From Proteles cristata cristata (lineage: Eukaryota > Chordata > Mammalia > Carnivora > Hyaenidae), in the NCBI GenBank assembly GCA_017311185.1, contig JAESUZ010002606.1, positions 124,001 through 188,000 on the forward strand: DNA of 64,000 nt. The letters are read 5' to 3'. Of this stretch, positions 61,301 through 63,745 are shown one piece after another. Position 1 is the stretch's first letter; each line of letters starts with the position of its first letter. The position numbers were made by a program, and so were the translations under genes. The notes beneath the pieces were generated by a model. That model searched no databases. It was not told the DNA's origin and saw nothing but the letters and a program-made list of their open reading frames with translations.

Positions 61301-61667
61301 AATATTAAAATATTTGGATAAAAATTTAACCAGATGTCTAGTAGTTTTCGGGGCATGTGAGCTTCCTGATACAATAAACTAGATGGTGTATATTTATATC
61401 CTCCTAGGAATGAAGTCCATCAGAGACTTAGAAGGGTTCATCACCCCAAAAGCAAAAACTATTCTATTAGGAAGAATTATTAATGACTGCTCATATTTAT
61501 GGACAATTCAGCAACAAAGGACTAACCTGAAGTTCCTGTTGGAGTTGCTTGATTTCCATAATTTCTAGGTCACACTGTTTATCTAGAACTTCCAGCTCAG
61601 TCTTCTGAGTTTGTTTTCGGAGTCGGACATCCTGAAGTCTGCCTGAGATCTGCTGATGTTTGCCATT
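19392..61667 (-). CDS. ITSN2: Intersectin 2, 3' part of the coding region, short isoform (15 coding exons plus split stop)
   Basis: Intersectins are cytoplasmic multidomain scaffolds of clathrin-mediated endocytosis. Their EH domains bind NPF proteins, the coiled coil dimerises and binds Eps15-type partners, and five SH3 domains recruit dynamin, synaptojanin, N-WASP, SOS and CBL. The long form adds a DH-PH-C2 Cdc42 exchange module. Visible here are fifteen exons on the minus strand: 61527-61667, 60438-60525, 56186-56325, 43121-43257, 39964-40100, 38859-38956, 34035-34210, 33614-33758, 31684-31889, 29729-29793, 27769-27935, 23970-24015, 23766-23887, 21931-22027 and 21060-21251. They sum to 1957 nt; the two bases 19393-19392 complete TGA, giving 652 codons plus stop with no frameshift. 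The residues (QLINV then [45 protein letters not shown]) match ITSN2 rather than ITSN1 as I remember them. The start codon, both EH domains and the first part of the coiled coil are outside the window to the right. All splice sites are GT-AG. The gene is intact as far as seen. Confidence 0.97.
19394..21059 (-). other. ITSN2: ITSN2 intron between SH3-E exon and short-isoform terminal exon
   Basis: 1666 bp, donor GTGAGT and acceptor TTTTTATAG. No SINE, LINE or MIR is recognised anywhere in it. Long-isoform splicing would skip past the terminal exon to beyond the left edge. Confidence 0.8.
21060..21251 (-). CDS. ITSN2: ITSN2 coding exon 15 of window: SH3-E
   Basis: 192 bp, phase 1 in and phase 1 out. 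It encodes (V)[38 protein letters not shown], then [20 protein letters not shown] and DPSQQ plus T. It is a complete SH3 domain with AMYDY, WW and LFPSNYV. The exon ends with a lone T before donor GTGAGT. The T can be completed either by the terminal exon at 19393 (TGA stop, short isoform) or by the DH-domain exon to the left of the window (TGG, Trp, long isoform). If the intron is retained, the reading is Cys-Glu-stop within nine bases. Confidence 0.97.
21474..21661 (-). mobile_element. Older CAN-SINE, reverse
   Basis: GGAGAGAGTGAGAAAGAGAG and GAGCCACCCCCGTACCC mark a diverged reverse SINE. Flanked by AACTGTTTCACTTTAAATAG and AACTGCTTCACTTTAAATAA. It lies in the intron between the SH3-D and SH3-E exons (21252-21930), which otherwise shows nothing recognised. 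Confidence 0.88.
21931..22027 (-). CDS. ITSN2: ITSN2 coding exon 14 of window: end of SH3-D and linker
   Basis: 97 bp, phase 0 in and phase 1 out, reading [20 protein letters not shown] and then [19 protein letters not shown] is the basic insert typical of intersectin SH3-D, and GWFPASHV closes the fold. The acceptor is GCTAATTTTACAG and the donor GTATGA. Confidence 0.96.
22080..22720. repeat. Old interspersed repeat of uncertain family (LTR-like)
   Basis: The stretch AATCTAAATTATTTTGCTGT, AATAAACTGTAACTATGAG, then CTCATGAGTCTTTCTAG, TTACTGAACTTGAGAGTGGT, GATGGTGTCAGAAGTTAGGG and GGGTCCCGG resembles a dispersed mammalian repeat that I cannot name. A phrase CTACCTTTGGCTCCTG recurs near 27570. 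It lies in the 1.74-kb intron 22028-23765; the rest of that intron shows nothing recognised. Confidence 0.4.
23766..23887 (-). CDS. ITSN2: ITSN2 coding exon 13 of window: first part of SH3-D
   Basis: 122 bp, phase 1 in and phase 0 out, reading (E)[36 protein letters not shown], then GELQ. It holds the RT loop and the WW of SH3-D, which lacks the canonical ALYDY spelling (TSAYAASG), as known for this domain in intersectins. The acceptor is CTGCTTTTCAG and the donor GTAATA. Confidence 0.96.
23970..24015 (-). CDS. ITSN2: ITSN2 coding exon 12 of window: short linker
   Basis: 46 bp, phase 0 in and phase 1 out, reading [15 protein letters not shown] plus G. It corresponds to the SFGSASKSG(A/T)SNKKPE segment between SH3-C and SH3-D. 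The acceptor is TTTTCCTTACAG and the donor GTATGT. It is separated from the next exon by an 82-bp intron, the shortest in the window. Confidence 0.94.
24051..24271 (-). mobile_element. CAN-SINE, reverse
   Basis: AATGTTTTATTTATTTCTAG, a (GA)n run, GAGCAGGGGAGGGTCAGAGA and GCCACCCAGGCGCCCC. Perfect 17-bp target-site duplication CTGTTTTATCATTTTCT at 24034-24050 and 24272-24288. It sits only 36 bp upstream of a 46-bp ITSN2 exon, near its acceptor. Confidence 0.97.
24686..24929 (+). mobile_element. CAN-SINE with an expanded hexamer tail
   Basis: GGGGCGCCTGGGTGTCTCAG head through CTCTCTCAAAAATAAACA, after which the A-rich tail is replaced by a (CCCACA)n array. Confidence 0.93.
24870..24929. repeat. 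(CCCACA)n minisatellite in SINE tail
   Basis: About ten hexamer units with one four-base CCCA variation. It is not the vertebrate telomere unit (CCCTAA). The opposite-strand Val/Trp/Gly-rich open frames are its translation and not a gene. Confidence 0.95.
25080..25255 (-). repeat. MIR element, reverse
   Basis: ATCCCCATTTTACAAGAATG, AAACTGAGGTACAGAAAGGT and ACTTGTACAAGGTCACCTAG give the MIR 3' half in reverse. Confidence 0.8.
25532..25731 (+). mobile_element. CAN-SINE, first of a head-to-tail pair
   Basis: GGGGCACCTGGGTGGCTCAG head and AAAAATAAATAAGCATT tail. Preceded by AAGAATGTCCTTGATCA (25515-25531) and followed by AAGAATGCCCTTGATCA (25732-25748). Confidence 0.95.
25749..25937 (+). mobile_element. 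CAN-SINE, second of a head-to-tail pair
   Basis: GGGGCGCCTGGGTGACTCAG head, missing part of the B-box region, with tail ATAACAAACATTAACAAAAA. Followed by AAGAAATATCCTTGATCA (25939-25956), a third copy of the same target sequence. Confidence 0.93.
26005..26107 (-). mobile_element. Older CAN-SINE fragment, reverse
   Basis: TTTTAAAGTAGGTTCCACAT, GGAGCTCGAACTCAAGACCC and GAGCCAGCCAGGTGCCC are a diverged reverse SINE of an older subfamily. Confidence 0.75.
26180..27405 (+). pseudogene. hAT-type DNA transposon fossil (transposase C-terminal half and 3' end)
   Basis: Several blocks match, in order, the dispersed hAT (Charlie-like, ZBED/FAM200-related) transposase as I know it: a segment reading like [10 protein letters not shown] near 26300, CTACCACCATGAATTTGACA, GATACTGTATAATGAAATGT, and then [20 protein letters not shown] near 27020-27080. 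The last is the hAT dimerisation region (C-E-A-x-F-S then R-N-R-L). A typical 3' tail ends AAAGGTTTGAGAACTGC. Stops and indels break every frame, and a SINE (26781-26980) interrupts it. It lies in the ITSN2 intron 24016-27768. The family assignment is from memory. Confidence 0.75.
26781..26980 (+). mobile_element. CAN-SINE inserted in the hAT fossil
   Basis: GGGCGCTTGTGTGGTGGCTC head with a small insertion, GTCAGGATCTCACGG and tail CTAAAATAAACATTTT. Flanked by AAATATTTCTGTT and AAGTATTTCTCTGTT. Confidence 0.9.
27769..27935 (-). CDS. ITSN2: ITSN2 coding exon 11 of window: SH3-C
   Basis: 167 bp, phase 1 in and phase 0 out. It encodes (E)[36 protein letters not shown] and then [19 protein letters not shown], a complete SH3 fold with ALYPY, the acidic RT loop, WW and FPSNYV. 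The acceptor is TTTCCAACAG and the donor GTAGAG. This domain is strongly conserved. Confidence 0.97.
27936..29728 (-). other. ITSN2: ITSN2 intron upstream of SH3-C exon
   Basis: 1793 bp. It holds a probable L2 3' fragment on the plus strand at about 28710-29110 (CTCCTGTGAGGTCTTGGGGG, then CACACAGTAGAACCTGAATA). Nothing else is recognised. Confidence 0.6.
29729..29793 (-). CDS. ITSN2: ITSN2 coding exon 10 of window: SH3-B to SH3-C linker
   Basis: 65 bp, phase 2 in and phase 1 out, reading (E)[18 protein letters not shown] and VGE. It is the short linker exon before SH3-C. The acceptor is TTTATTTGGCAG and the donor GTGAGC. From memory, human ITSN2 has a short duplicated STAYPVT-like stretch here, which this copy lacks. 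Confidence 0.93.
29794..31683 (-). other. ITSN2: ITSN2 intron between SH3-B exon and linker exon
   Basis: 1890 bp. Contains a possible reverse MIR (about 30775-30895, GGGAAACTGAAGGAAAATAG) and a diffuse ancient LINE or SINE-like piece near 31140-31420. There is also a C-run at 31560-31568. No young insertions. Confidence 0.5.
31684..31889 (-). CDS. ITSN2: ITSN2 coding exon 9 of window: SH3-B
   Basis: 206 bp, phase 0 in and phase 2 out; a whole SH3 domain in one exon. [20 protein letters not shown] leads into [20 protein letters not shown], then [15 protein letters not shown] and a tail [10 protein letters not shown]. The ALCSW, WW and GWFPKSYV motifs identify SH3-B, nearly identical to other mammals as remembered. 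The acceptor is TTGTATTCACAG and the donor GTAAGC. Confidence 0.97.
31911..31935. repeat. Poly(A) run next to SH3-B acceptor
   Basis: A plus-strand run of about 23 A. On the transcribed minus strand it is a poly(T) about 25 bases upstream of the SH3-B exon acceptor, so it forms part of an extended pyrimidine tract. Length variation is likely. Confidence 0.9.
32110..33130 (+). mobile_element. L2 fossil, ORF2 end and 3' end
   Basis: GACGCCATCATCATCCTTCT, TTCAGTGGATTGCCAACTTT, TTCAGGGGCTGCCCACTGCC, CTTCAAAGGTCCTGCTCAAA and TTATGGCTTCTTAATGGCAG follow L2 order. It fills most of the intron 31890-33613, antisense to ITSN2. Confidence 0.8.
33614..33758 (-). CDS. ITSN2: ITSN2 coding exon 8 of window: SH3-A to SH3-B linker
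   Basis: 145 bp, phase 2 in and phase 0 out, reading (E)[18 protein letters not shown], then [20 protein letters not shown] and ending SPIHGQ. It is a low-complexity Ser/Thr/Asn-rich linker without a known fold and is conserved in ITSN2. The intron to the previous exon is only 276 bp. The acceptor is TTGTACTTACAG and the donor GTGTGT. Confidence 0.95.
34035..34210 (-). CDS. ITSN2: ITSN2 coding exon 7 of window: second half of SH3-A and linker
   Basis: 176 bp, phase 0 in and phase 2 out. The first 30 residues ([20 protein letters not shown], then [10 protein letters not shown]) complete SH3-A with the family's GWFPxNYV motif. The remainder is a Ser/Pro/Lys linker ([20 protein letters not shown]). 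The acceptor is GTTTCCATAG and the donor GTAAGT. Confidence 0.96.
34338..34589 (-). mobile_element. Older CAN-SINE, reverse, with (GA)n expansion
   Basis: TTTTGGAGAGAGGGTGCAAG, a GA run at about 34409-34434, an internal repeated TTCACCCA(A/G)(A/G)GC phrase, and an end with CCAGGTGCCC. Flanked by GGCATTTTCT on both sides. Confidence 0.85.
34662..34855 (-). mobile_element. CAN-SINE, reverse
   Basis: TTCATTTATTTATTTTGAGA, GAGCAGGGGAGCAGCAAAGA and GAGCCACCCAGGCGCC. Confidence 0.92.
34874..35059 (+). mobile_element. CAN-SINE, 5' deleted
   Basis: GGCACCTTGACTCTTGATTT joins the head directly to the middle of the SINE, so the A-box region is missing. Ends in CTCTCTCA and 18 A. Confidence 0.88.
35212..35322 (-). 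mobile_element. Older CAN-SINE fragment, reverse
   Basis: Poly(T), AAGTAGGCTTCACACCCAGC, GGGGCTTGAACTCGTAACCC and ATCCAGACACCCC, similar to the copy at 26005. Confidence 0.8.
35400..35930 (-). mobile_element. Old L1 fragment, reverse
   Basis: Reverse-strand L1 hallmarks: TTTACTGCTGAGTAATATTA, GCTGATGGACATTTGAGTTG, TTGGCTATGATAAAACTGTG and ATCCTGCAACCTTGCTAAAC. Degraded and probably rearranged. Confidence 0.65.
36980..37690 (+). mobile_element. L2 fossil
   Basis: CACTGTCTCCTCTTCCTCCC, GGCTTCTTCCCCCACCACTC, TCCAAAATTAAACTCATTG and the 3' end AGTGCAGAGACTGTGTCTTG, ACATTTGTTAATGGAATAAA. Antisense to ITSN2, inside the SH3-A intron (34211-38858). Confidence 0.8.
37720..37900 (-). other. Proline-rich open stretch of unknown origin
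   Basis: Minus-strand frame with [18 protein letters not shown] followed by [20 protein letters not shown]. It has higher GC than the flanks and codon-like composition. It lies between an L2 3' end and a MIR-like piece in the intron that splits SH3-A. Using it as an exon would disrupt the SH3-A fold. It could be a fragment of a processed pseudogene or chance. I do not recognise the protein. Confidence 0.3.
37990..38100 (-). repeat. Possible MIR fragment, reverse
   Basis: The minus strand reads TACAGGCTTTGAAGCATACT and AACCTGGATTTTCATCTC, like the MIR 5' part. Confidence 0.4.
38319..38541 (-). mobile_element. CAN-SINE, reverse
   Basis: AAAATGTTTATTTATTTTTA, GAGAGAGGGAGACACAGAAT and GATCCACCCAGGCCC. 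Flanked by ATCAGCATCACTTTTT and ATCGGCATCACCTTTT. Confidence 0.93.
38565..38710 (+). repeat. MIR fragment
   Basis: GCAGTGTAAAGAACACTGGA, GACCTACCCTGGCACTGTCC and GCTTCCTTACCTAAAATTC follow the MIR layout; diverged. Confidence 0.55.
38859..38956 (-). CDS. ITSN2: ITSN2 coding exon 6 of window: first half of SH3-A
   Basis: 98 bp, phase 1 in and phase 0 out, encoding [20 protein letters not shown] and then [13 protein letters not shown]. It carries the ALYxF strand, the RT loop and the DIIQ strand of SH3-A. The acceptor is CTTCTCTTGAG and the donor GTAGGA. The usual ALYPF motif reads ALYRF here (codon CGC). SH3-A is the intersectin SH3 domain best known for binding dynamin, SOS and N-WASP. Confidence 0.95.
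38957..39963 (-). other. ITSN2: ITSN2 intron between coiled-coil exon 5 and SH3-A exon
   Basis: 1007 bp with no recognised repeat. A plus-strand open frame at 39096-39365 has no family resemblance and is taken as chance. Confidence 0.6.
39964..40100 (-). CDS. ITSN2: ITSN2 coding exon 5 of window: Lys/Glu-rich end of coiled coil
   Basis: 137 bp, phase 2 in and phase 1 out. It reads (R)[18 protein letters not shown] and continues to [10 protein letters not shown], the highly charged segment just before SH3-A. The acceptor is TTTTATGTAAAG. The donor region is the hexamer GTAAGG twice in tandem (39963-39952). The first copy gives Q-C-E-P across the junction; the second would add Lys-Gly in frame. 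Confidence 0.94.
40124..40340 (+). mobile_element. CAN-SINE
   Basis: GGGGCATCTGGGTGGCTCAG head and AAAAAAAAATCATT tail. Flanked by AAAGAAAGAGAATTT and AAAGAAAGAATTT. It begins 24 bases upstream of the exon 39964-40100, so on the transcribed strand it lies within the acceptor neighbourhood. Confidence 0.95.
40345..42714. other. ITSN2: ITSN2 intron interior, mostly unidentified
   Basis: Part of the 3-kb intron 40101-43120. CT-rich stretches near 41260-41580 resemble ancient LINE sequence but are too diverged to name. A short repeat CTGTCTCCTA occurs twice in tandem near 42172. Nothing else is seen. Confidence 0.5.
42715..42925 (-). repeat. MIR element, reverse
   Basis: TTAATTCTCATTTACCTATG, GAGATGGAGAAATTGGGGTT and CAAGTCATTAAATAGCAGAT correspond to a reversed MIR. 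Confidence 0.65.
43121..43257 (-). CDS. ITSN2: ITSN2 coding exon 4 of window: coiled coil, basic
   Basis: 137 bp, phase 0 in and phase 2 out, reading [20 protein letters not shown] and then a Lys/Glu-rich stretch ending KKKLEDEAV plus AG of an Arg codon. The acceptor is TTCTCCTTAG. The donor in use must be GTAATA. A stronger-looking GTAAGG five bases upstream would shift the frame of the next exon, so the downstream donor is chosen because it keeps the family reading [13 protein letters not shown]. Confidence 0.94.
44645..44940 (+). mobile_element. Tigger/MER2-like DNA transposon remnant
   Basis: CAGCTGACCCTCAAATAACT, GGATTTGAACTGTGTGTCCA, TTATGATTTTCTTAGTAACG, GTAGGCTATTAGTAGTTAAC and ACTTCTGGGGAAGTCAAAAAG match, in order, the non-autonomous pogo-like elements whose ends read CAGTTGACCCTTGAAC. 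The right terminus is truncated. Confidence 0.75.
45335..45560 (+). repeat. MIR element, nearly full length
   Basis: AGCAGTTTGGTTTAGCGGTA, GGCTCTGTCAGAGGTGAGCT, TTCCTCATCTGTAAAATG, AAGATTAAATGGGTTAATAC and AAAGTGCTTACAACTGC are in consensus order. Confidence 0.88.
45637..45703 (-). pseudogene. U4 snRNA retropseudogene, 3' truncated
   Basis: The minus strand reads AGTTTTGCACAGTGGCAGAA, then TCATAGTCAAGGAG, ATTTATCTGAGCCGTG and ATTATTGCGAAGTGAGAA. This aligns with the first ~67 nt of U4 snRNA (stem II and 5' stem-loop region) with about ten substitutions. Near-perfect 16-bp direct repeats flank it: TAGTGTCTGATCTTCT at 45624-45639 and TAATGTCTGATCTTCT at 45703-45718. It lacks the 3' half including the Sm site and has no snRNA promoter, so it is non-functional. 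Confidence 0.9.
45722..45990 (+). mobile_element. Possible L2 3' fragment
   Basis: CTCCAACTTGTCCTGTAAGA, CTCAAAGTCTTTATTAGCTC, ACAACAGGACTGTCTTTCAT and TACTATTTACTGGATGAACG resemble the L2 3' region. Confidence 0.55.
46230..47100 (-). mobile_element. Old L1 ORF2 fragment, reverse
   Basis: Reverse-strand L1 hallmarks: TTATCAATGCCTTTTCTGCA, TCTGTTTATGTGGCAGATTA, CATCTTTGCATGACTACGGT and CTCTTTTAGGGAAGATTTCA. Highly decayed. Confidence 0.75.
47140..47330 (+). repeat. MIR element
   Basis: CTTACTGGCTGTATGACCTT, CTTACTCTTAGGTGAAATG and ACCTACATCACAGGATTAAT are in MIR order. Confidence 0.75.
47941..47992. repeat. Perfect 26-bp tandem duplication
   Basis: Two identical adjacent copies beginning CTTAGATAAAATATTTTTGG (47941-47966 and 47967-47992). 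Identity implies recent origin or an assembly effect. Confidence 0.97.
48055..48285 (+). mobile_element. CAN-SINE
   Basis: GGGTGCCTGGGTGGCTCAG head and AGAAATAAGTAAAACATC tail. Flanked by AAAACGTTGGT and AAAATGTTGGT. Confidence 0.95.
48691..48900 (+). mobile_element. CAN-SINE, first of an adjacent pair
   Basis: GGGCGCCTCGTGGTGCAGTC head, GGTCATGATCTCACAG and tail AAAAATAAACATTAAAAA. Separated by only ~15 bases from the next copy. Confidence 0.94.
48915..49139 (+). mobile_element. CAN-SINE, second of an adjacent pair
   Basis: GGGCGCCTGGGTGGCTCAG head, tail GGAAATAAATAAAATATT and an A-rich end. Confidence 0.95.
49315..49497 (-). mobile_element. CAN-SINE, reverse
   Basis: AAATGTTTAACTTTATTTTT, GAGAGAGTATGC, a G-run and GAGCCACCCAGGTGG. 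Confidence 0.9.
49534..49990 (+). mobile_element. 5'-inverted (twin-primed) truncated L1
   Basis: 49534 to about 49690 is L1 ORF2 end sequence in reverse (ATTCCATGGTATAGATAAAC, TTGATGGACACTTAGGCTCT). From about 49690 to 49975 the adjoining downstream L1 sequence is in forward orientation (GGTGTTATGCTGAGAAATAA to TGACAATAAACTATTTGT), with a poly(A) tail. Perfect 16-bp target-site duplication GAAGATTAAGTGACTT at 49518-49533 and 49991-50006. Confidence 0.93.
50590..50770 (-). repeat. MIR element, reverse
   Basis: CTACCTCATTTAATCGTCCT, TTTTGAGGTTAAATGACAGT and TACACAGCTAGCAAGTGGTA give the reversed MIR 3' half. Confidence 0.75.
52055..52271 (-). mobile_element. CAN-SINE, reverse, inside L2
   Basis: GATGTTTATTTTTGAGAGAA, GGGGCAGAGAGAGAAGGAG and GAGCCACCCATGCACCCC. 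Flanked by GGTATGCTGCTTTCATTTT (near 52040) and GGTATGCTGTTTTCAATTT (near 52273). Confidence 0.94.
53290..53620 (+). mobile_element. Old L1 3'UTR fragment with A-rich tail
   Basis: TTACTGAGATATAGTTGACA, GTGAAATGATTACCATAACC and TGACTATAGTCACCATGCTG match old L1 3' ends. It is followed by an (AAAAC)n-like tail at 53574-53620. Confidence 0.8.
55430..55489. repeat. 27-bp direct duplication, 33-bp period
   Basis: TATGTAATACTTTAGGCTCT plus GAAAACT occurs at 55430-55456 and identically at 55463-55489, with a six-base spacer. Confidence 0.95.
56186..56325 (-). CDS. ITSN2: ITSN2 coding exon 3 of window: coiled coil
   Basis: 140 bp, phase 1 in and phase 0 out. It reads (D)[18 protein letters not shown], then [16 protein letters not shown], ending MDSFNSQLK. 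The acceptor is ATGTTTCAG and the donor GTATTT, which is a weak donor. Charged residues with regularly spaced Leu continue the coiled coil. It lies before the largest intron of the window (12.9 kb). Confidence 0.95.
56490..58050 (-). mobile_element. Old L1 ORF2 fragments, reverse
   Basis: Reverse-strand L1 hallmarks: AAATGCTGCAATAACTATCC, TTTTTGCATACCGTCATCAA, TCTATTCAGTTCCATTATTC and AAGATTTTGTAGCTGTATAT. Broken into pieces and split by a SINE. Confidence 0.7.
57060..57205 (-). mobile_element. CAN-SINE, reverse, 3' end shortened
   Basis: GGGGGAGACAGAATCTGAAG, GAGCTGTCAGCACAGAGCCT and AGCAACCCAGGCACCCC. The AT-rich tail region is missing. Confidence 0.88.
58256..58470 (+). mobile_element. 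CAN-SINE
   Basis: GGGGCATCTGGGTGTCTCAG head and AGAAATAAAAATT tail. Flanked by GAGCATCAACAG and GAGCATCAATAG. Confidence 0.95.
58560..58760 (+). repeat. MIR element
   Basis: GTGGTGGCACAGTGGGCTTT, TTGGGCTACTTAATCTTTCA, CAATGGGAATAACAATAACT and TAGCATGGAGCTCGGCATAT are in MIR order. Confidence 0.78.
59316..59476 (-). mobile_element. CAN-SINE, reverse
   Basis: Poly(T), AATGTTTATTTTTGAGAGGG, GACATAGGATCTGAAGCAGA and GAGCCACCCAGGTGCCCCC. An internal piece of the body is missing. Confidence 0.9.
60438..60525 (-). CDS. ITSN2: ITSN2 coding exon 2 of window: coiled coil
   Basis: 88 bp, phase 0 in and phase 1 out. It encodes [20 protein letters not shown] and then KNMQLGNTP, with the last base opening a GAT codon completed by the next exon. 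The acceptor is TTTATAAG and the donor GTAAGT. The [13 protein letters not shown] segment is a family signature (ITSN1 has LIPEKQILNDQLK). Confidence 0.95.
60526..61526 (-). other. ITSN2: ITSN2 intron between coiled-coil exons 1 and 2 of the window
   Basis: 1001 bp with no recognised repeat or other feature. Confidence 0.65.
61527..61667 (-). CDS. ITSN2: ITSN2 coding exon 1 of window: coiled coil
   Basis: 141 bp, phase 0 to phase 0 (47 codons), beginning [14 protein letters not shown] and ending IKQLQQELQ. The acceptor is TTCTTCCTACAG and the donor GTTAGT. The heptad-like run of Leu, Ile, Gln and Glu without proline fits the central coiled coil that mediates intersectin dimerisation. It matches ITSN2 ([20 protein letters not shown]) essentially residue for residue. 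Confidence 0.96.
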
Positions 61668-61799
61668 CTGTAGGAAGAACATATAAATACATAAAATGCT
61701 AATAGGAAATACTCTTATCAGGAGAATCATATTCTTATTTAAACTTTTAAATGTCTTTTATCATTTATACTCAGTCTAGATAAATATCTAAAACTAAAT

Positions 61800-63745
61800 G
61801 GGGGATGCCTGGCTGGCTCAGTGAAAAAAGCATGCAACTCTTTTTTAAAAATATTTTATTTATTTATTTTTAATTTACATCCAAGTTAGTTAGCATATAG
61901 TGCAACAATGATTTCATAAGTAGATTCCTTAATGCCCCTTATGTATTTAGCCCATCTCCCCCCCATCCCTCCAATAACCCTCTGTTTGCTCTTCATATTT
62001 AAGAATCTCTTATGTTTTGTCCCCCTCCCTGTTTTTATATTATTTTGCTTCACTTCCCTTGTGTTCATCTGTTCTGTCTTAAAGTCCTCATATGAGTGAA
62101 GTCATATGGTATTGGTCTTTCTCTAATTTTGCTTAGCATAATACCCTCTATTCCATCCATGTAGTTGCAAATAGCAAGATTACATTTTTTTTTGATTGCT
62201 GAGTAATACTCCATTGTACATATATACCACATCTTTATCCACTCATCCACTGATGGAAATTTGGGCTCTTTCCATACTTTGGCTATTGTTGATAGTGCTG
62301 CTATAAACACTGGGGTGCATGTGCCCCTTCGAAACAGCATACCTGTATCCCTTGGATAAATACCTAGTAGTGCAATTGCTGGGTCATAGGGGAGATCTAT
62401 TTTTAATTTTTTGAGGAACCTCCATACTGTTTTCCAGAGTGGCTGCACCAGTTTGCATTCCCACCAGCAGCGCAAGAGGTCCTCTTTCTTCGCATCCTTG
62501 TCAACATCTGTCGTTGCCGAGTTGTTACTGTTAGCCATTCTGACAGGTGTGAGGTGGTATCTCACTGTGGTTTTGGTTTGTATTTTCCCTGATGATGAGA
62601 GATGTTGAGCATTTTTTCATGTGTCAGTTGGCTGTCTGGATGTCTTCTTTGAAGGAGTGTCTATTCATGTCTTTTGCCTATTTCTTCACTGGATTATTTA
62701 TTTTTTGGGTGTTGAGTTTGATAAGTTATTTATAGATTTTGGATACTAACCCTTTATCTGATATGTCATTTGCAAATATCTTCTCCCATTTCATTGGTTG
62801 CCTTTTCATTTTGCTGATAGCTTCCTGTGCAGAACCTTTTTATTTTGATGAGATCCCAATAGTTCATTTTTGCTTTTGTTTCCCTTGCCTCTGAAAAGTG
62901 CTAAGTAAGAAGTTGCTGTGGTCAAGATCAAAGAAGCTTTTGCCTACTTTCTCCTCGGGAATTGTGATTGCTTCCTATCTTATGTTTAGGTCTTTCATCC
63001 ATTTTGAGTTTATTTTTGTGTATGGTGTAAGAAAGTGGTCTTGGTTCATTTTTCTGCATGTTGCTGTCCAGTTTTCCCAGCACCACTTTCTGAAGAGACT
63101 GTCTTTATTCCTCCAGATGTTCTTTCCTGCTTTGTCAAAGATTAGTTGGCTATAAGTTTGTGGGTCCATTTCTGGGTTCTCTATTCTGTTCCATTGATCT
63201 GAGTGTCTGTTCTTCTGCCGGTACCATACTGTCTTGATGATCACGGCTTTGTAATACAGCTTGAAGTCCGGGATTGTGATGCCTCCTGCTTTGGTTTTCT
63301 TTTTCAAGATTGCTTTGGCTATTCAGGGTCTTTTCTGGTTCCATACAAATTTTAGGATTATTTGTTCTAGCTCTGTGAAGAATGCTGGTGTTATTTTGAT
63401 AGGTAATGCACTGAATATGTAGATTGCTTTGGGTAGTAATGAGATTTTAACAATATTTGTTCTTCCTATCCATGAGCATGGAATGTTTTTCCATTTTTTT
63501 TGTTTCTTCTTCAGTTTCTTTCATAACACTTTCTATAGTTTTCAGTGTATACATTTTTCACCTCTTTGGTTAGATTTATTCCTAGATATTTTATGGGTTT
63601 TGTACAATTGTAAATGGGATTGATTCCTTGATTTCTCTTTCTGTTGCTTCACTGTTGGTGTACAGGAGCATGCAACTCTTGCTCTTAGGGTCGTGAGTTT
63701 GAGGCTGATGTTGGGCACGGAGCCTACCAAAAAAAAAAAAAAAAA
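61800..63745 (+). mobile_element. CAN-SINE split by an L1 insertion
   Basis: The 5' part is 61800-61842 (GGGGATGCCTGGCTGGCTCA to GCATGCAACTCTT). The 3' part is 63667-63745 (TTGCTCTTAGGGTCGTGAGT, GCACGGAGCCTACC, poly(A)). Joined conceptually, the two halves form one short older SINE. Confidence 0.88.
61843..63666 (-). mobile_element. 5'-truncated L1 (ORF2 C-terminal half and 3'UTR)
   Basis: 1.82 kb in reverse orientation, with the 3' end on the left. Minus-strand reading frames give L1 ORF2 pieces: [20 protein letters not shown] near 63250 and [20 protein letters not shown] to TMEYYSAIKK near 62200-62480. Frameshifts separate them and no catalytic region is present. Perfect 14-bp target-site duplication AGCATGCAACTCTT at 61829-61842 and 63667-63680, so the insertion is comparatively young. 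Confidence 0.95.

Noticed and set aside
62065..63344. Minus-strand frames of 166 and 110 codons
   Set aside because: These are pieces of L1 ORF2 in the truncated L1, separated by frameshifts, and not independent genes.
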